Shown here piece after piece: positions 25,185 to 37,595 of a DNA stretch of 64,000 nt; the first letter of the stretch is position 1, and each line of letters begins with the position of its first letter. The stretch comes from CATQHS01 sp965203375 (GTDB taxonomy: Bacteria; Actinomycetota; Acidimicrobiia; Acidimicrobiales; Aldehydirespiratoraceae): assembly GCA_965203375.1 (NCBI GenBank), contig OZ241886.1, positions 1,116,001-1,180,000 of the forward strand, written 5' to 3'. A program made the translations under genes and the position numbers. The notes beneath the pieces were generated by a model. It searched no databases. It saw only the letters and a program-made list of their open reading frames with translations, and was not told the origin of the DNA.

Positions 25185-25835
25185 TCAGACGTCGCCGGGG
25201 ATCTGGCAGTTGTCCATGCCGTTGAGTCGGGCGAAACCGTCCATTCGCTCGGTGTAGACCCCCACCGGGGCCGCGTCGCTGAGCAGGAAGCGGAGATCGG
25301 TGTTCGAGCCGGCCCCGTCTCCGCCGCCCTCCGGCGAAGCCGCCGCCTCCTCCAGTGCGGTTTCATAAGTCCGGCGGTCGGCCACGTAAACGCCCCAGTC
25401 TTCCAGCCAGCTCGCCACCAGCTCGGAGTCGGGCGGTCCGTTGGAGTCGGTGACCGCGCTCAAGCCGGCGGCGGAGGCCCGCAGGTCGGCGACCAGAGCT
25501 TCGACCGCATCGGTGCCCGTCCTCACCTGATCGGCCCGTTGTTGGAGTTCAGTCTCCGACCGGGCCGTCGGCAGCGTGGCGATGAAGGCCTGGAGGTCGG
25601 CGCAGCGGGCGTCGGCGGCGGCGGCGAAGCCGCGGTCGTCGATCCGGGCCGGGTTCTCCCGGCGGGCCCACGGCGTGAAGGCCCACACCCAGAAGACGAA
25701 GCTGGCGGCCACCACCGCGGCCGCCAGCATCCTCCCCGCCGTCCATCGCCGCGCCCCGGCGCCGTCTCGGCGGCCTTCACCCAAGTCGGGATCGGTCACG
25801 GGCCCGGCGTCGGCCGGGCCGTCGGGATCGGTCAC
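25185..25835 (-). CDS. Single-pass membrane protein of unknown function
   Basis: A 216-residue protein I do not recognise. A charged N-terminus with two VTDPD copies leads to one membrane segment (about residues 37-57, MLAAAVVAASFVFWVWAFTP). A predicted helical extracytoplasmic domain follows, with FAAAADARCADLQAFIATLPTARSETELQQRADQVRTGTDAVEALV and a final NGMDNCQIPGDV; its two cysteines could form a disulfide. It starts with GTG 25835 overlapping the stop of the penicillin-binding protein (GTGA); a second in-frame GTG 36 bp on (25799) is the other copy of a duplicated start. Close coupling with the PBP gene suggests an accessory cell-wall role (inference). Confidence 0.7.
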   Translation of the reverse strand: MTDPDGPADAGPVTDPDLGEGRRDGAGARRWTAGRMLAAAVVAASFVFWVWAFTPWARRENPARIDDRGFAAAADARCADLQAFIATLPTARSETELQQRADQVRTGTDAVEALVADLRASAAGLSAVTDSNGPPDSELVASWLEDWGVYVADRRTYETALEEAAASPEGGGDGAGSNTDLRFLLSDAAPVGVYTERMDGFARLNGMDNCQIPGDV

Positions 25836-25850
25836 GGGTCGTCGGCTGGC
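25797..25850 (-). repeat. 36-bp duplication at the PBP/membrane-protein junction
   Basis: CCCGTGACCGATCCCGAC occurs on the minus strand at both GTG codons (25835 and 25799), 36 bp apart. The first copy contains the PBP stop (GAC CCG TGA). The duplication is in frame, so the membrane protein gains twelve residues if the first start is used. Confidence 0.7.
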
Positions 25851-28258
25851 GATGGGGCCGGGTCCGGGGTCACCCAGAGGGTCACGAGCTGGCCGGGTGC
25901 CAGAGCGGTTCCGGGCAGCGGCTCCTGCCGCCACACCGCGCCGGGGCCGATCTCCACCCCGGTTTCGCCGATGGCCTGCACCACCGTCTCCACGCCCAGC
26001 CCCTCGCCGGTCAGCACCTGCCGGGCCTCGGCCTCGGTCAGATCGACGACGGTCGGGACCTCCACCACCTCCGGCGCCTCGGGGGTGAAGGCCACCTCCA
26101 CGGTGATGACGGTGCCCTCGGGCCGCAGCGACCCGCCGACCGGGGCCTGGCCCATGACGGCGCCGGCGGGGAACACCTGCGAGGGCACCTCCACCGCGGT
26201 GACCCCGAAAGCGAGCTCGGCCAACTCGGCCCTCAGCAGCTCCCGGTCCCACTGCCGGCCGATGAGGTCGGGCACCTCCACCGTGTCGGGCTGCGGCGGC
26301 TCGGTCGTCGGCGGCGGGCTGGGGGGCGGGGTCGGGAAGTCGGCGGCGGCGATGTCGGCGTGGGCGGCGGTCATTATCTCCCGCCAGATCATCGCCGGGT
26401 AGGTGCCGCCGAACACCCGGATGTCGGTGGTGGGCGGCACCATGGGGATCTGGGCCACGGGGAAGCCGACCCACACCGCGGTGGCCCGCTGGGGGGTGAA
26501 CCCGGCGAAGGCGGCGTCGGCGAAGTTCTGGGCCGTCCCGGTCTTGCCGGCGGCGGGCCGCCCGAACTGGGCCCGGTGGCCGGTCCCGTTGGCCACCGCC
26601 CCCTCCAGCACCCAGGCGATCTGGTCGGCCACCCTCCGGTCCAGCGCCCGGCTGGGGTCGGAGCGGTGCTCGTACAGCGAGGTGCCGTCGGAGTTGCGGA
26701 TGGAGGTGACCGTCACCGGGTCGACCCGCAGGCCGGATCGGGCGAAGGTGGAGTACACGGTGGCCAGCTCCACCATGTTCACGTCCTCGGTGCCCAGCAC
26801 GGCCGCGCACACCGGGGCGATGCGATCCTTGCCGATGCCGAGCTCCTCGGCCATGCGCACGAAGTTCGACGGCCGGACGTCGATCATGAGCTGGGCGTAG
26901 ACGGTGTTTACCGATTGTCGGGTGGCCTGGACCAGCGACACCCTGACCGGCTCCTCCGGGGTCGATCCCCGGCCGCCCCGGATCTTCCAGACCGGGCCGC
27001 AGACTTCGGACCGGTCGATCTCCAGCGCGTTGGGGGCGTCGTAGGTCTCGGCCACCGAGAAGCCGGAGGCCAGCGCGGTGGCCAGCGCGATGGGCTTCAT
27101 GGCCGAGCCGGCCTGGCGGCCCTTGTCGCTGGCCAGGTTGAACTTGGCCTCGGATCCGGGGCCGAAGAAGTCGCGGCCGCCGACCATGGCCAAGACGTGG
27201 CCGTCGGCGTCGCCGCGCACCCCCAGGGTGACGGCGGCCGCGTCGGGGTTGACGCCGTTGTCGGGGAGGATGGCCTCCACCGCTGCCTCGGCCGCGGCCT
27301 GCAGCTCCAAGTCGATGGTGGTGCGGATCTCGAGCCCGCCCTCGAACAGCAGCCTGGCCCTGGCCTCCCGGGTCGGCCCGAAGTCGGGATTGCCGAGGAA
27401 CCACTGCTTGACGTCCTCCACGAAGTAGGCGGCCGGGTACCGCTCCTCCAGCAGGGGCACGTCCTCCACCAGCACCAGCGGCTCGTCGACGGCCTCGGCG
27501 TGCTCGGCCTCGGTGATCATCTCGTTCACGAGCATGCGGTCGAGCACCAGGTTGCGCCGCTTGCGGGCCCCGACCGGGTTGCGGTAGGGGTCGAAGGCGC
27601 TGGGCCGCTGGATGAGCCCGGCCAGCAGGGCGGCCTGCTCCACGGTCAGCTCGGTCACCTTCAGGCAATCCTGGCCGGGCCGGCCGGCTCGGGCGCCCCC
27701 GCAGTCGGGTGCGCCGAAGTACTCCCGGGCGGCGGCCTCTATGCCGTAGGCGCCGTTGCCGAAGTACACCCAGTTCAGGTACCGCAGCAGGATGAAGTCC
27801 TTGGTGAACTGCTGCTCGAATCGGCGGGCCATGAAGATCTCGGTGAGCTTGCGGCTGGCCGTCACCTCGGAGCGGTCCAGGAAGATGTTGCCCACGTACT
27901 GCTGGGTGATGGTGGAGGCGCCCTCGGCCACCCCGCCGCTGGACACGTTGGAGCGGGTCGCCCTCAGGATGGCCTTGAGGTCCACCCCGTCGTGCTCGTA
28001 GAACCGCTCGTCCTCGATGGCGATGACCGCGTTGCGCACCAGCTCGGGGATCAGGTTGATGTCGGTCACGTCGGTGCGGTTCTGCTCGCCCCGCAGCTCG
28101 ACGATCAGCGTCCCGTTGCGGTCGTAGACGCGGGAGGACTGCGCGGTGTCGAAGAGCGGGTCCACCTCGAAGGTGAACTGCTTGGTCTCATAGGAGCAGG
28201 CGGCCGCCGCCAGGGCGACGATCAGCCCGACCGCGGCTGCTGGCTTGGCCATGGCCAT
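25832..28258 (-). CDS. Bifunctional penicillin-binding protein with two PASTA domains and a lipobox
   Basis: An 808-residue class A PBP that polymerises and cross-links peptidoglycan. The transglycosylase domain (about 50-230) has IEDERFYEHDGVDLKAILRA, EGASTITQQYVGN and RKLTEIFMA. The transpeptidase has SxxK in GSAMKPIALA, SxN in RQSVNTVYAQL and KTGT in AAGKTGTAQNF. Two PASTA domains end the protein (VEVPDLIGRQWDRELLR, VEVPTVVDLTEAEARQVL). Instead of the usual cytoplasmic tail and membrane anchor, the N-terminus reads MAMAKPAAAVGLIVALAAAACSYE, with a lipobox-like AAAC, so it may be a lipoprotein. PASTA domains sense muropeptides or cell-wall polymers. It is divergent from tyrS. Confidence 0.94.
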   Translation of the reverse strand: MAMAKPAAAVGLIVALAAAACSYETKQFTFEVDPLFDTAQSSRVYDRNGTLIVELRGEQNRTDVTDINLIPELVRNAVIAIEDERFYEHDGVDLKAILRATRSNVSSGGVAEGASTITQQYVGNIFLDRSEVTASRKLTEIFMARRFEQQFTKDFILLRYLNWVYFGNGAYGIEAAAREYFGAPDCGGARAGRPGQDCLKVTELTVEQAALLAGLIQRPSAFDPYRNPVGARKRRNLVLDRMLVNEMITEAEHAEAVDEPLVLVEDVPLLEERYPAAYFVEDVKQWFLGNPDFGPTREARARLLFEGGLEIRTTIDLELQAAAEAAVEAILPDNGVNPDAAAVTLGVRGDADGHVLAMVGGRDFFGPGSEAKFNLASDKGRQAGSAMKPIALATALASGFSVAETYDAPNALEIDRSEVCGPVWKIRGGRGSTPEEPVRVSLVQATRQSVNTVYAQLMIDVRPSNFVRMAEELGIGKDRIAPVCAAVLGTEDVNMVELATVYSTFARSGLRVDPVTVTSIRNSDGTSLYEHRSDPSRALDRRVADQIAWVLEGAVANGTGHRAQFGRPAAGKTGTAQNFADAAFAGFTPQRATAVWVGFPVAQIPMVPPTTDIRVFGGTYPAMIWREIMTAAHADIAAADFPTPPPSPPPTTEPPQPDTVEVPDLIGRQWDRELLRAELAELAFGVTAVEVPSQVFPAGAVMGQAPVGGSLRPEGTVITVEVAFTPEAPEVVEVPTVVDLTEAEARQVLTGEGLGVETVVQAIGETGVEIGPGAVWRQEPLPGTALAPGQLVTLWVTPDPAPSPADDP

Positions 28259-28396
28259 GGCCCCATTCTGGCCCCTGGCCGGGGCGATCGGCGGACGCGA
28301 GCCGACAACCCGGAGTTTCTGGCCGCCCCGTTGGCCGGCTTGGTCGGTGCCCGGCGCGGGCAGGGCGGCGGCGCCGGGAGGTCTCGGACGGGTAGC

Positions 28397-28402
28397 TAGC
28401 CT
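28397..28402 (+). promoter_or_regulatory. Candidate -10 box (TAGCCT) for tyrS
   Basis: TAGCCT lies 8 nt before the tyrS ATG, with no Shine-Dalgarno sequence between. Confidence 0.4.
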
Positions 28403-28410
28403 GAGCGGCC

Positions 28411-29676
28411 ATGTCCGGCGCCGCCCTGCTCGCTGACCTCAGGGCCCGGGGGCTGGTCCACGACCACACCGACGAGCGGGAGCTGGCCGCCCTGCTGGAC
28501 GATCCCGGTGTCACCCTTTACCTGGGCATCGACCCCACCGCCGACAGCCTCCACGTCGGCCACTTGGTCGGGGTGCTGGTGCTGCGCCGGTTCCAGGAGG
28601 CCGGCCACCGCCCCCTGGCGCTGGTGGGGGGGGCCACCGGCATGGTGGGCGACCCCAGCGGCCGGTCCGAGGAGCGGACCCTCCTCGACGCGGAGACGCT
28701 GGCCGCCAACCGGGCCGGGATCCGGGCCCAGCTCGAGCGCCTGCTCGACTTCGAGGGCCCCGCCGCCGCTCGCCTGGTCGACAACCAGGACTGGCTCGGC
28801 GGCGTCACGCTGCTCGAGTTCCTGCGCGACGTGGGCAAGCACGCCACCGTCAACCAGATGGTGGCCAAGGACTCGATCCGCCGCCGCATGGACGGCGAGG
28901 GCGGGATCTCCTTCACCGAGTTCAGCTACATGCTGCTGCAGGCCTTCGACTTCTGGTGGCAGTTCGAGAGGTTCGACTGCCGCCTCCAGGTGGGCGGCTC
29001 GGACCAGTGGGGCAACATCACCGCCGGGATCGACCTGATCCGCCGCCGCTCGGGCGGCTCGGCCCACGGGCTCACCTGGCCCCTGATGACCCGGTCCGAC
29101 GGGGCCAAGCTCGGCAAGACGGCCGAGGGCGCGGTGTGGCTGGACCCCGAGCGCACCCTGCCCTACGAGCTCCACCAGCACTTGCTGAACGTCGACGACT
29201 CAGACGCCGGCCTCCTGCTGCGCCGGCTCACCATGATCCCGGTGGCCGAGATCGCCGAGATCACCGCCGCCCACGAGGCCGAGCCCCACCGCCGCCTGGC
29301 CCAGCGGGCTCTGGCCGACTCGGTCTGCGAGATCGTTCACGGCGCCGCCGCCCTGGACCGGGTCCGCTTGGCCGCGGCGACGCTCTTCGGATCGGGGTCG
29401 ATCTCCGGCCCCGGGCTGGACGCCCTGCGCGGCATCGTGCCCGAGACCGCGGTCACCCCCGCCGCCCTGGCCACCGACGAGCCGGTGGTGGACGCCCTGG
29501 TGGCGTCGGGGCTGTGCTCGTCCAAGGGGGAGGCCCGACGGGCCATCGACCAGGGGGGCATCCGGGTCAACGGCGACCGGGTGGCCTCGGGGCGGGGGCC
29601 GGTGGGTCTGATCGAGGGCCGCTATGCGTTGATCCAGCGAGGCCGCAAGCAGCGCCACCTTCTCGTGGTCTCATGA
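28411..29676 (+). CDS. tyrS: Tyrosyl-tRNA synthetase
   Basis: A 421-residue class I synthetase that charges tRNA-Tyr. The HIGH-type motif is LYLGIDPTADSLHVGHLVGVLVL, tyrosine recognition is in FSYMLLQAFDFWWQFERFDCRLQVGGSDQWGNITAG, and the KMSKS-type loop is SDGAKLGKTAEGAVWLDP. The C-terminal S4 RNA-binding domain (SSKGEARRAIDQGGIRVNGDRVA) is complete. Its final codons RHLLVVS then TGA are repeated 71 bp downstream. The start ATG 28411 follows a -10-like box. Confidence 0.97.
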   Translation: MSGAALLADLRARGLVHDHTDERELAALLDDPGVTLYLGIDPTADSLHVGHLVGVLVLRRFQEAGHRPLALVGGATGMVGDPSGRSEERTLLDAETLAANRAGIRAQLERLLDFEGPAAARLVDNQDWLGGVTLLEFLRDVGKHATVNQMVAKDSIRRRMDGEGGISFTEFSYMLLQAFDFWWQFERFDCRLQVGGSDQWGNITAGIDLIRRRSGGSAHGLTWPLMTRSDGAKLGKTAEGAVWLDPERTLPYELHQHLLNVDDSDAGLLLRRLTMIPVAEIAEITAAHEAEPHRRLAQRALADSVCEIVHGAAALDRVRLAAATLFGSGSISGPGLDALRGIVPETAVTPAALATDEPVVDALVASGLCSSKGEARRAIDQGGIRVNGDRVASGRGPVGLIEGRYALIQRGRKQRHLLVVS

Positions 29677-29760
29677 GCGCGGCGTCTCCGAGGCGTCCCC
29701 CAACGCCGCCGACAGGCCCCGAGCGCCACCTTCTGGTGGTCTCATGAGCGCGGCGTCTCC
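29652..29760 (+). repeat. tyrS 3' junction duplicated, with a 24-codon minigene and a lost neighbour
   Basis: GCGCCACCTTCTCGTGGTC plus TCATGAGCGCGGCGTCTCC (29652-29689) recurs at 29723-29760, 71 bp on. ATG 29673 overlaps the tyrS stop (ATGA) and opens MSAASPRRPPTPPTGP, ending ERHLLVVS then TGA at 29747, the tyrS C-terminus. A second ATG at 29744 repeats the start MSAASP but runs into the rRNA leader, so the original downstream gene that began MSAASP seems to be lost. Confidence 0.75.
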
Positions 29761-30209
29761 CGGATGCCCGATGCTGTGTCGACGGGCCCGTCTCTCGGGA
29801 TTCACGGCGAAGGTTGACGTTGGCGCCGTCGGCGGGTAGCGTCAGCGGTCGCCTCCACGGCCGACGCTGAAGGTCGTGGCGCCGACACCTCCGGCCGGCG
29901 CTCCGGTGCCGGGCTGTGTGTCGGATGTCGTTTCGACATCGGCTGCTTCTTGAAAACGGAAGAGACGGACGCAAAAGCGAGTGCGGGCGTCGTCGCCGGC
30001 CTGCGGGCCGATGGCGATGTCTGTCAATCCAAAGATCCGGTGACCCACCGGATCAAGCTCGGTGCCTGTGCATCGGGCGAGCCTGTGGCCCCGGCCGGCC
30101 AGGCCGAGGCCAGCTCTCGGGGCGGGCGCGGCGGGGCGGGGAGCGATTCCCGCTTCACCGTTGTCGGCCCCAATCGATCGACGGCCCGGGGCGACCCGGT
30201 CCAACGATC
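29748..30209 (+). promoter_or_regulatory. rRNA operon leader and promoter region
   Basis: No gene is seen. A promoter-like TTGACG (29814-29819), 17-bp spacer, TAGCGT (29837-29842) precedes the 16S gene by about 370 bp. Inverted GC-rich segments around 29820-29890 could form stems in the leader. A second promoter may exist but is not obvious. Confidence 0.55.
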
Positions 30210-35165
<4,956 letters not shown>

Positions 35166-35271
35166 GCACTATCGGTTGCGACGGTGCTCGTGCTCGCTAT
35201 GGAGTTCTCCGGAGGCATTGCTCTTGGAGATTCGGCCATGGAGATTGAAGGCCGAAAAGGTGACAAAAGGT
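35166..35271 (+). other. 23S-5S spacer
   Basis: About 106 bp, no tRNA or gene seen. It is moderately AT-rich near its end (AAAAGGTGACAAAAGG at about 35256). Confidence 0.6.
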
Positions 35272-35388
35272 TTCGGTGGTGATAGCGGCGGGGCCACACC
35301 CGTTTCCATTCCGAACACGGAAGTTAAGTCCGCCAGCGCCGATGGTACTTGGGTGGAGATGCCCTGGGAGAGTAGGACACCGCCGGAT
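35272..35388 (+). rRNA. rrf: 5S ribosomal RNA
   Basis: About 117 nt. CGGTGGT at the 5' end pairs with ACACCGCCG at the 3' end. Internal 5S landmarks CACACCCGTTTCCATTCCG (35293 onward), GAACACGGAAGTTAAG and GGGAGAGTAGGACACCGCC are present. The ends are approximate. Confidence 0.93.
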
Positions 35389-35396
35389 TTCGCCTA

Positions 35397-35429
35397 AGCG
35401 GCCTGTCCCTACAGTGGGGGCAGGCCGCT
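35397..35429 (+). terminator. Hairpin terminator after the rRNA operon
   Basis: AGCGGCCTGTCCC (35397-35409) pairs with GGGGGCAGGCCGCT (35416-35429), a 13-bp stem with one G-U pair and a short loop. There is no T-run after it, as is common for actinobacterial terminators. Confidence 0.7.
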
Positions 35430-35558
35430 GCCGCGTCCCGGCCTTAGACACCGCGCGCGGGGCAAAGCGTGAGCAAACGGGCTTGCCCGAGGAAGGCGTG
35501 GTCCCTATTTGCGGGGGCTCTCATCCCGGGCCCGGGCCGCCCCCTCGGGAGGGGCCGT

Positions 35559-35564
35559 TAGGAT
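35559..35564 (+). promoter_or_regulatory. Candidate -10 box (TAGGAT)
   Basis: TAGGAT lies 8 nt before the ATG at 35573, again with no Shine-Dalgarno sequence. Confidence 0.45.
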
Positions 35565-35572
35565 CGCCCGCC

Positions 35573-36223
35573 ATGTCGGACGGTCCTCGGGCGGAGCTGG
35601 TGAGGACGCTCGGGCCCGGGCCGGGCAAGCGCTCGGCCCGCCGATTCGAGCAGGCCGCGGCCGCCTTCGCGTCCGAGCGGTTCGCCGAGGCCCGCAAATT
35701 GGTGGCCCCGGTGGCCCGGGCCGCTCCCGAAGTGGCCGACGTGCGGGAGCTTCACGGCCTGGTCCTCTACCGCCTGGGCCGCTTCGGCCCCGCCGTCGGC
35801 GAGCTGGAGGCCTTCCGGCGGCTCAGCGGCTCGACCGAGCAGCACCCGGTGCTGGCCGACTGCCGCCGGGCCCTGGGCCACTGGGACGAGGTCGACTCGC
35901 TGTGGGCGGAGCTGGGCGCGGCCTCGCCGTCGGCCGAGCTGGTCACCGAGGGCATGATCGTGACGGCCGGGGCCCGGGCCGACCGCGGGGACCTGTCCGG
36001 GGCCATAAGGATGCTCGAGCGGGGCTGGCGGGTCACGGGCCGCCAGGGCTGGAACTTCCCCCGCCGCCCCGGCCACCACCATCTGCGCCGGGCCTACGCC
36101 CTGGCCGACCTCTACGAGCGGGCTGGCCGCCCCCCGGCCCGGGCCCGGGAGCTGTTCGGATGGGTGTCGCGCCACGACCCCCACCTGGCCGACGCGGCCC
36201 AGCGGCTGAAGGCCCTGAGCTGA
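35573..36223 (+). CDS. TPR-like cytoplasmic protein
   Basis: A 216-residue helical protein. Paired helices such as RRFEQAAAAFASERFAEARKLVAPVARAAPEVADVRELHGLVLYRLGRFGPAVGELEAF look like two to three tetratricopeptide repeats; a later block (LRRAYALADLYERAGRPPARARELFGWVSRHDP) looks like another. No signal peptide. Similar TPR proteins occur in many Acidimicrobiia and other actinobacteria, but no function is known to me. The frame is open upstream to 35276, but ATG 35573 follows the -10-like box and starts the compositionally normal part. Its stop region is repeated just before the fbaB promoter. Confidence 0.8.
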   Translation: MSDGPRAELVRTLGPGPGKRSARRFEQAAAAFASERFAEARKLVAPVARAAPEVADVRELHGLVLYRLGRFGPAVGELEAFRRLSGSTEQHPVLADCRRALGHWDEVDSLWAELGAASPSAELVTEGMIVTAGARADRGDLSGAIRMLERGWRVTGRQGWNFPRRPGHHHLRRAYALADLYERAGRPPARARELFGWVSRHDPHLADAAQRLKALS

Positions 36224-36268
36224 CCCCCGGCCGGTTCCCTCCGCCAGGGTTCGGGGCCTGAGCTGACC
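36212..36268 (+). repeat. Duplicated stop region after the TPR gene
   Basis: CTGAGCTGACC at 36215-36225 (gene end) recurs at 36258-36268, 43 bp on, with flanking GCC-GG also alike. The second copy lies in the probable -35 region of the fbaB promoter. Confidence 0.6.
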
Positions 36269-36325
36269 GCTGGTCGGCTCTGGCTTATCATCACCGCAAC
36301 CGCCCCAAAACAAACAGCAAGGGAG
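36263..36325 (+). promoter_or_regulatory. Promoter and ribosome-binding site of fbaB
   Basis: CTGACC (36263-36268), a 17-bp spacer and TATCAT (36286-36291) form a plausible promoter. AAGGGAG (36319-36325) sits 6 nt before the TTG start, so this gene, unlike many here, has a leader and a Shine-Dalgarno site. Confidence 0.5.
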
Positions 36326-36331
36326 CGTCCG

Positions 36332-37381
36332 TTGGACATACCCAGCCTGCTCGGCGACCAGGCCGAGTCGCTGCTCGAGCACGAGTGCAAGACCTTCCCC
36401 CGCCAGAGCCTCACCCTGCCCGGCCCCGACTTCGTCGAGCGGGTGTTCGGACCCTCCGACCGCCCCCCCCAGGTGCTGCGCAACCTCGGGGCCCTCTACT
36501 CGTCGGGGCGCCTCGGCGGCACCGGCTACGTGTCGATACTGCCCGTCGACCAGGGCATCGAGCACTCGGGGGCGGCCTCGTTCGCGCCCAACCCCGACTA
36601 TTTCGATCCGCTCAAGATCATCGAGCTGGCCGTCGAGGGGGGCTGCAACGCGGTGGCCACCACCTTCGGGGTGCTGGGCCTGGCCTCGCGGCGCTACGCC
36701 CATCGCATCCCCTTCATCGTCAAGCTGAACCACAACGAGCTGCTCACCTACCCCGAGTCCTACGACCAGGTGATGTTCGGATCGCCCGCGGCCGCCTACG
36801 ACCTGGGCGCGGCCGGGGTGGGGGCCACCGTCTACTTCGGGTCCGAGCAGTCCCGCCGCCAGATCGGCGAGGTGTCCGAGGCGTTCGCCGAGGCCCACGA
36901 GCTGGGGATGTTCACCGTGCTGTGGTGCTACCTCCGCAACCCCGCCTTCAAGGTGGACGGAGTCGACTACCACGCCGCCGCCGACCTCACCGGCCAGGCC
37001 AACCACATGGGGGTCACCATCGCCGCCGACGTCATAAAGCAGAAGCTGCCCGACGCCAACGGCGGCTATCGGGCCGTCGGGTTCGGCAAGACCCACGACC
37101 TGGTGTACGACCGGCTCACCAGCGACCACCCCATCGATCTGTGCCGCTATCAGGTGGCCAACTGCTACATGGGCCGGGTGGGGCTGATCAACAGCGGCGG
37201 GGCGTCGTCGGGCGCCACCGACCTGGCCGAGGCGGTGACCACCGCGGTGATCAACAAGCGGGCGGGGGGCACCGGCCTGATCTCGGGCCGCAAGGCCTTC
37301 CAGCGGCCCATGGCCTCCGGGATCGAGCTGCTCGAGGCCATCCAAGCCGTCTACCTCGACCCCTCCGTGACCGTGGCCTGA
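36332..37381 (+). CDS. fbaB: Class I fructose-bisphosphate aldolase (FbaB/DhnA type)
   Basis: A 349-residue Schiff-base aldolase that splits or forms fructose 1,6-bisphosphate in glycolysis/gluconeogenesis. It is strongly like E. coli FbaB as I recall it: RPPQVLRNLGALYSSGRLGGTGY, SILPVDQGIEHSGAASFAPN, YAHRIPFIVKLNHNELL, ATVYFGSEQSRRQIGEVSEAF, GVDYHAAADLTGQANHMG, YQVANCYMGRVGLINSGG, AVINKRAGGTGLISGRKAF. The Schiff-base lysine is probably in TIAADVIKQKLP, by analogy. The TTG start at 36332 fits the family N-terminus and the AAGGGAG site. Neighbouring korAB suggests a central-carbon cluster. Confidence 0.95.
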   Translation: MDIPSLLGDQAESLLEHECKTFPRQSLTLPGPDFVERVFGPSDRPPQVLRNLGALYSSGRLGGTGYVSILPVDQGIEHSGAASFAPNPDYFDPLKIIELAVEGGCNAVATTFGVLGLASRRYAHRIPFIVKLNHNELLTYPESYDQVMFGSPAAAYDLGAAGVGATVYFGSEQSRRQIGEVSEAFAEAHELGMFTVLWCYLRNPAFKVDGVDYHAAADLTGQANHMGVTIAADVIKQKLPDANGGYRAVGFGKTHDLVYDRLTSDHPIDLCRYQVANCYMGRVGLINSGGASSGATDLAEAVTTAVINKRAGGTGLISGRKAFQRPMASGIELLEAIQAVYLDPSVTVA

Positions 37382-37492
37382 CCGCCCCGGCCCTCTCGGG
37401 GAACGGCGCCGCGGCCGCGTTCGAGGTGGCCGCAACCGCCTCGGGAATGGCGCCGGGGCCGCGTTCGAGGTGGCCGCAACCGCCCCGGGGGA
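37373..37492 (+). repeat. Three copies of the fbaB stop region
   Basis: GTGGCCTGACCGCC (37373-37386, fbaB end) recurs as GTGGCCGCAACCGCC at 37426-37440 and 37470-37484 (periods 53 and 44 bp), with GGCGCCG and CGTTCGAG between copies. korA starts 100 bp later. Confidence 0.7.
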
Positions 37493-37583
37493 TGGCACCG
37501 CACCGGCGCCGCCGATGGTTATGCTGGCCGGTGCCTCCGGCCGGCGCCCGTCGGGCCCGCCGGACCGGCCGCATAGCCGATGC

Positions 37584-37590
37584 AAAGGAG
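37584..37590 (+). promoter_or_regulatory. Ribosome-binding site AAAGGAG of korA
   Basis: AAAGGAG ends 5 nt before GTG 37596 and decides this start over upstream in-frame codons. Confidence 0.7.
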
Positions 37591-37595
37591 CATCT

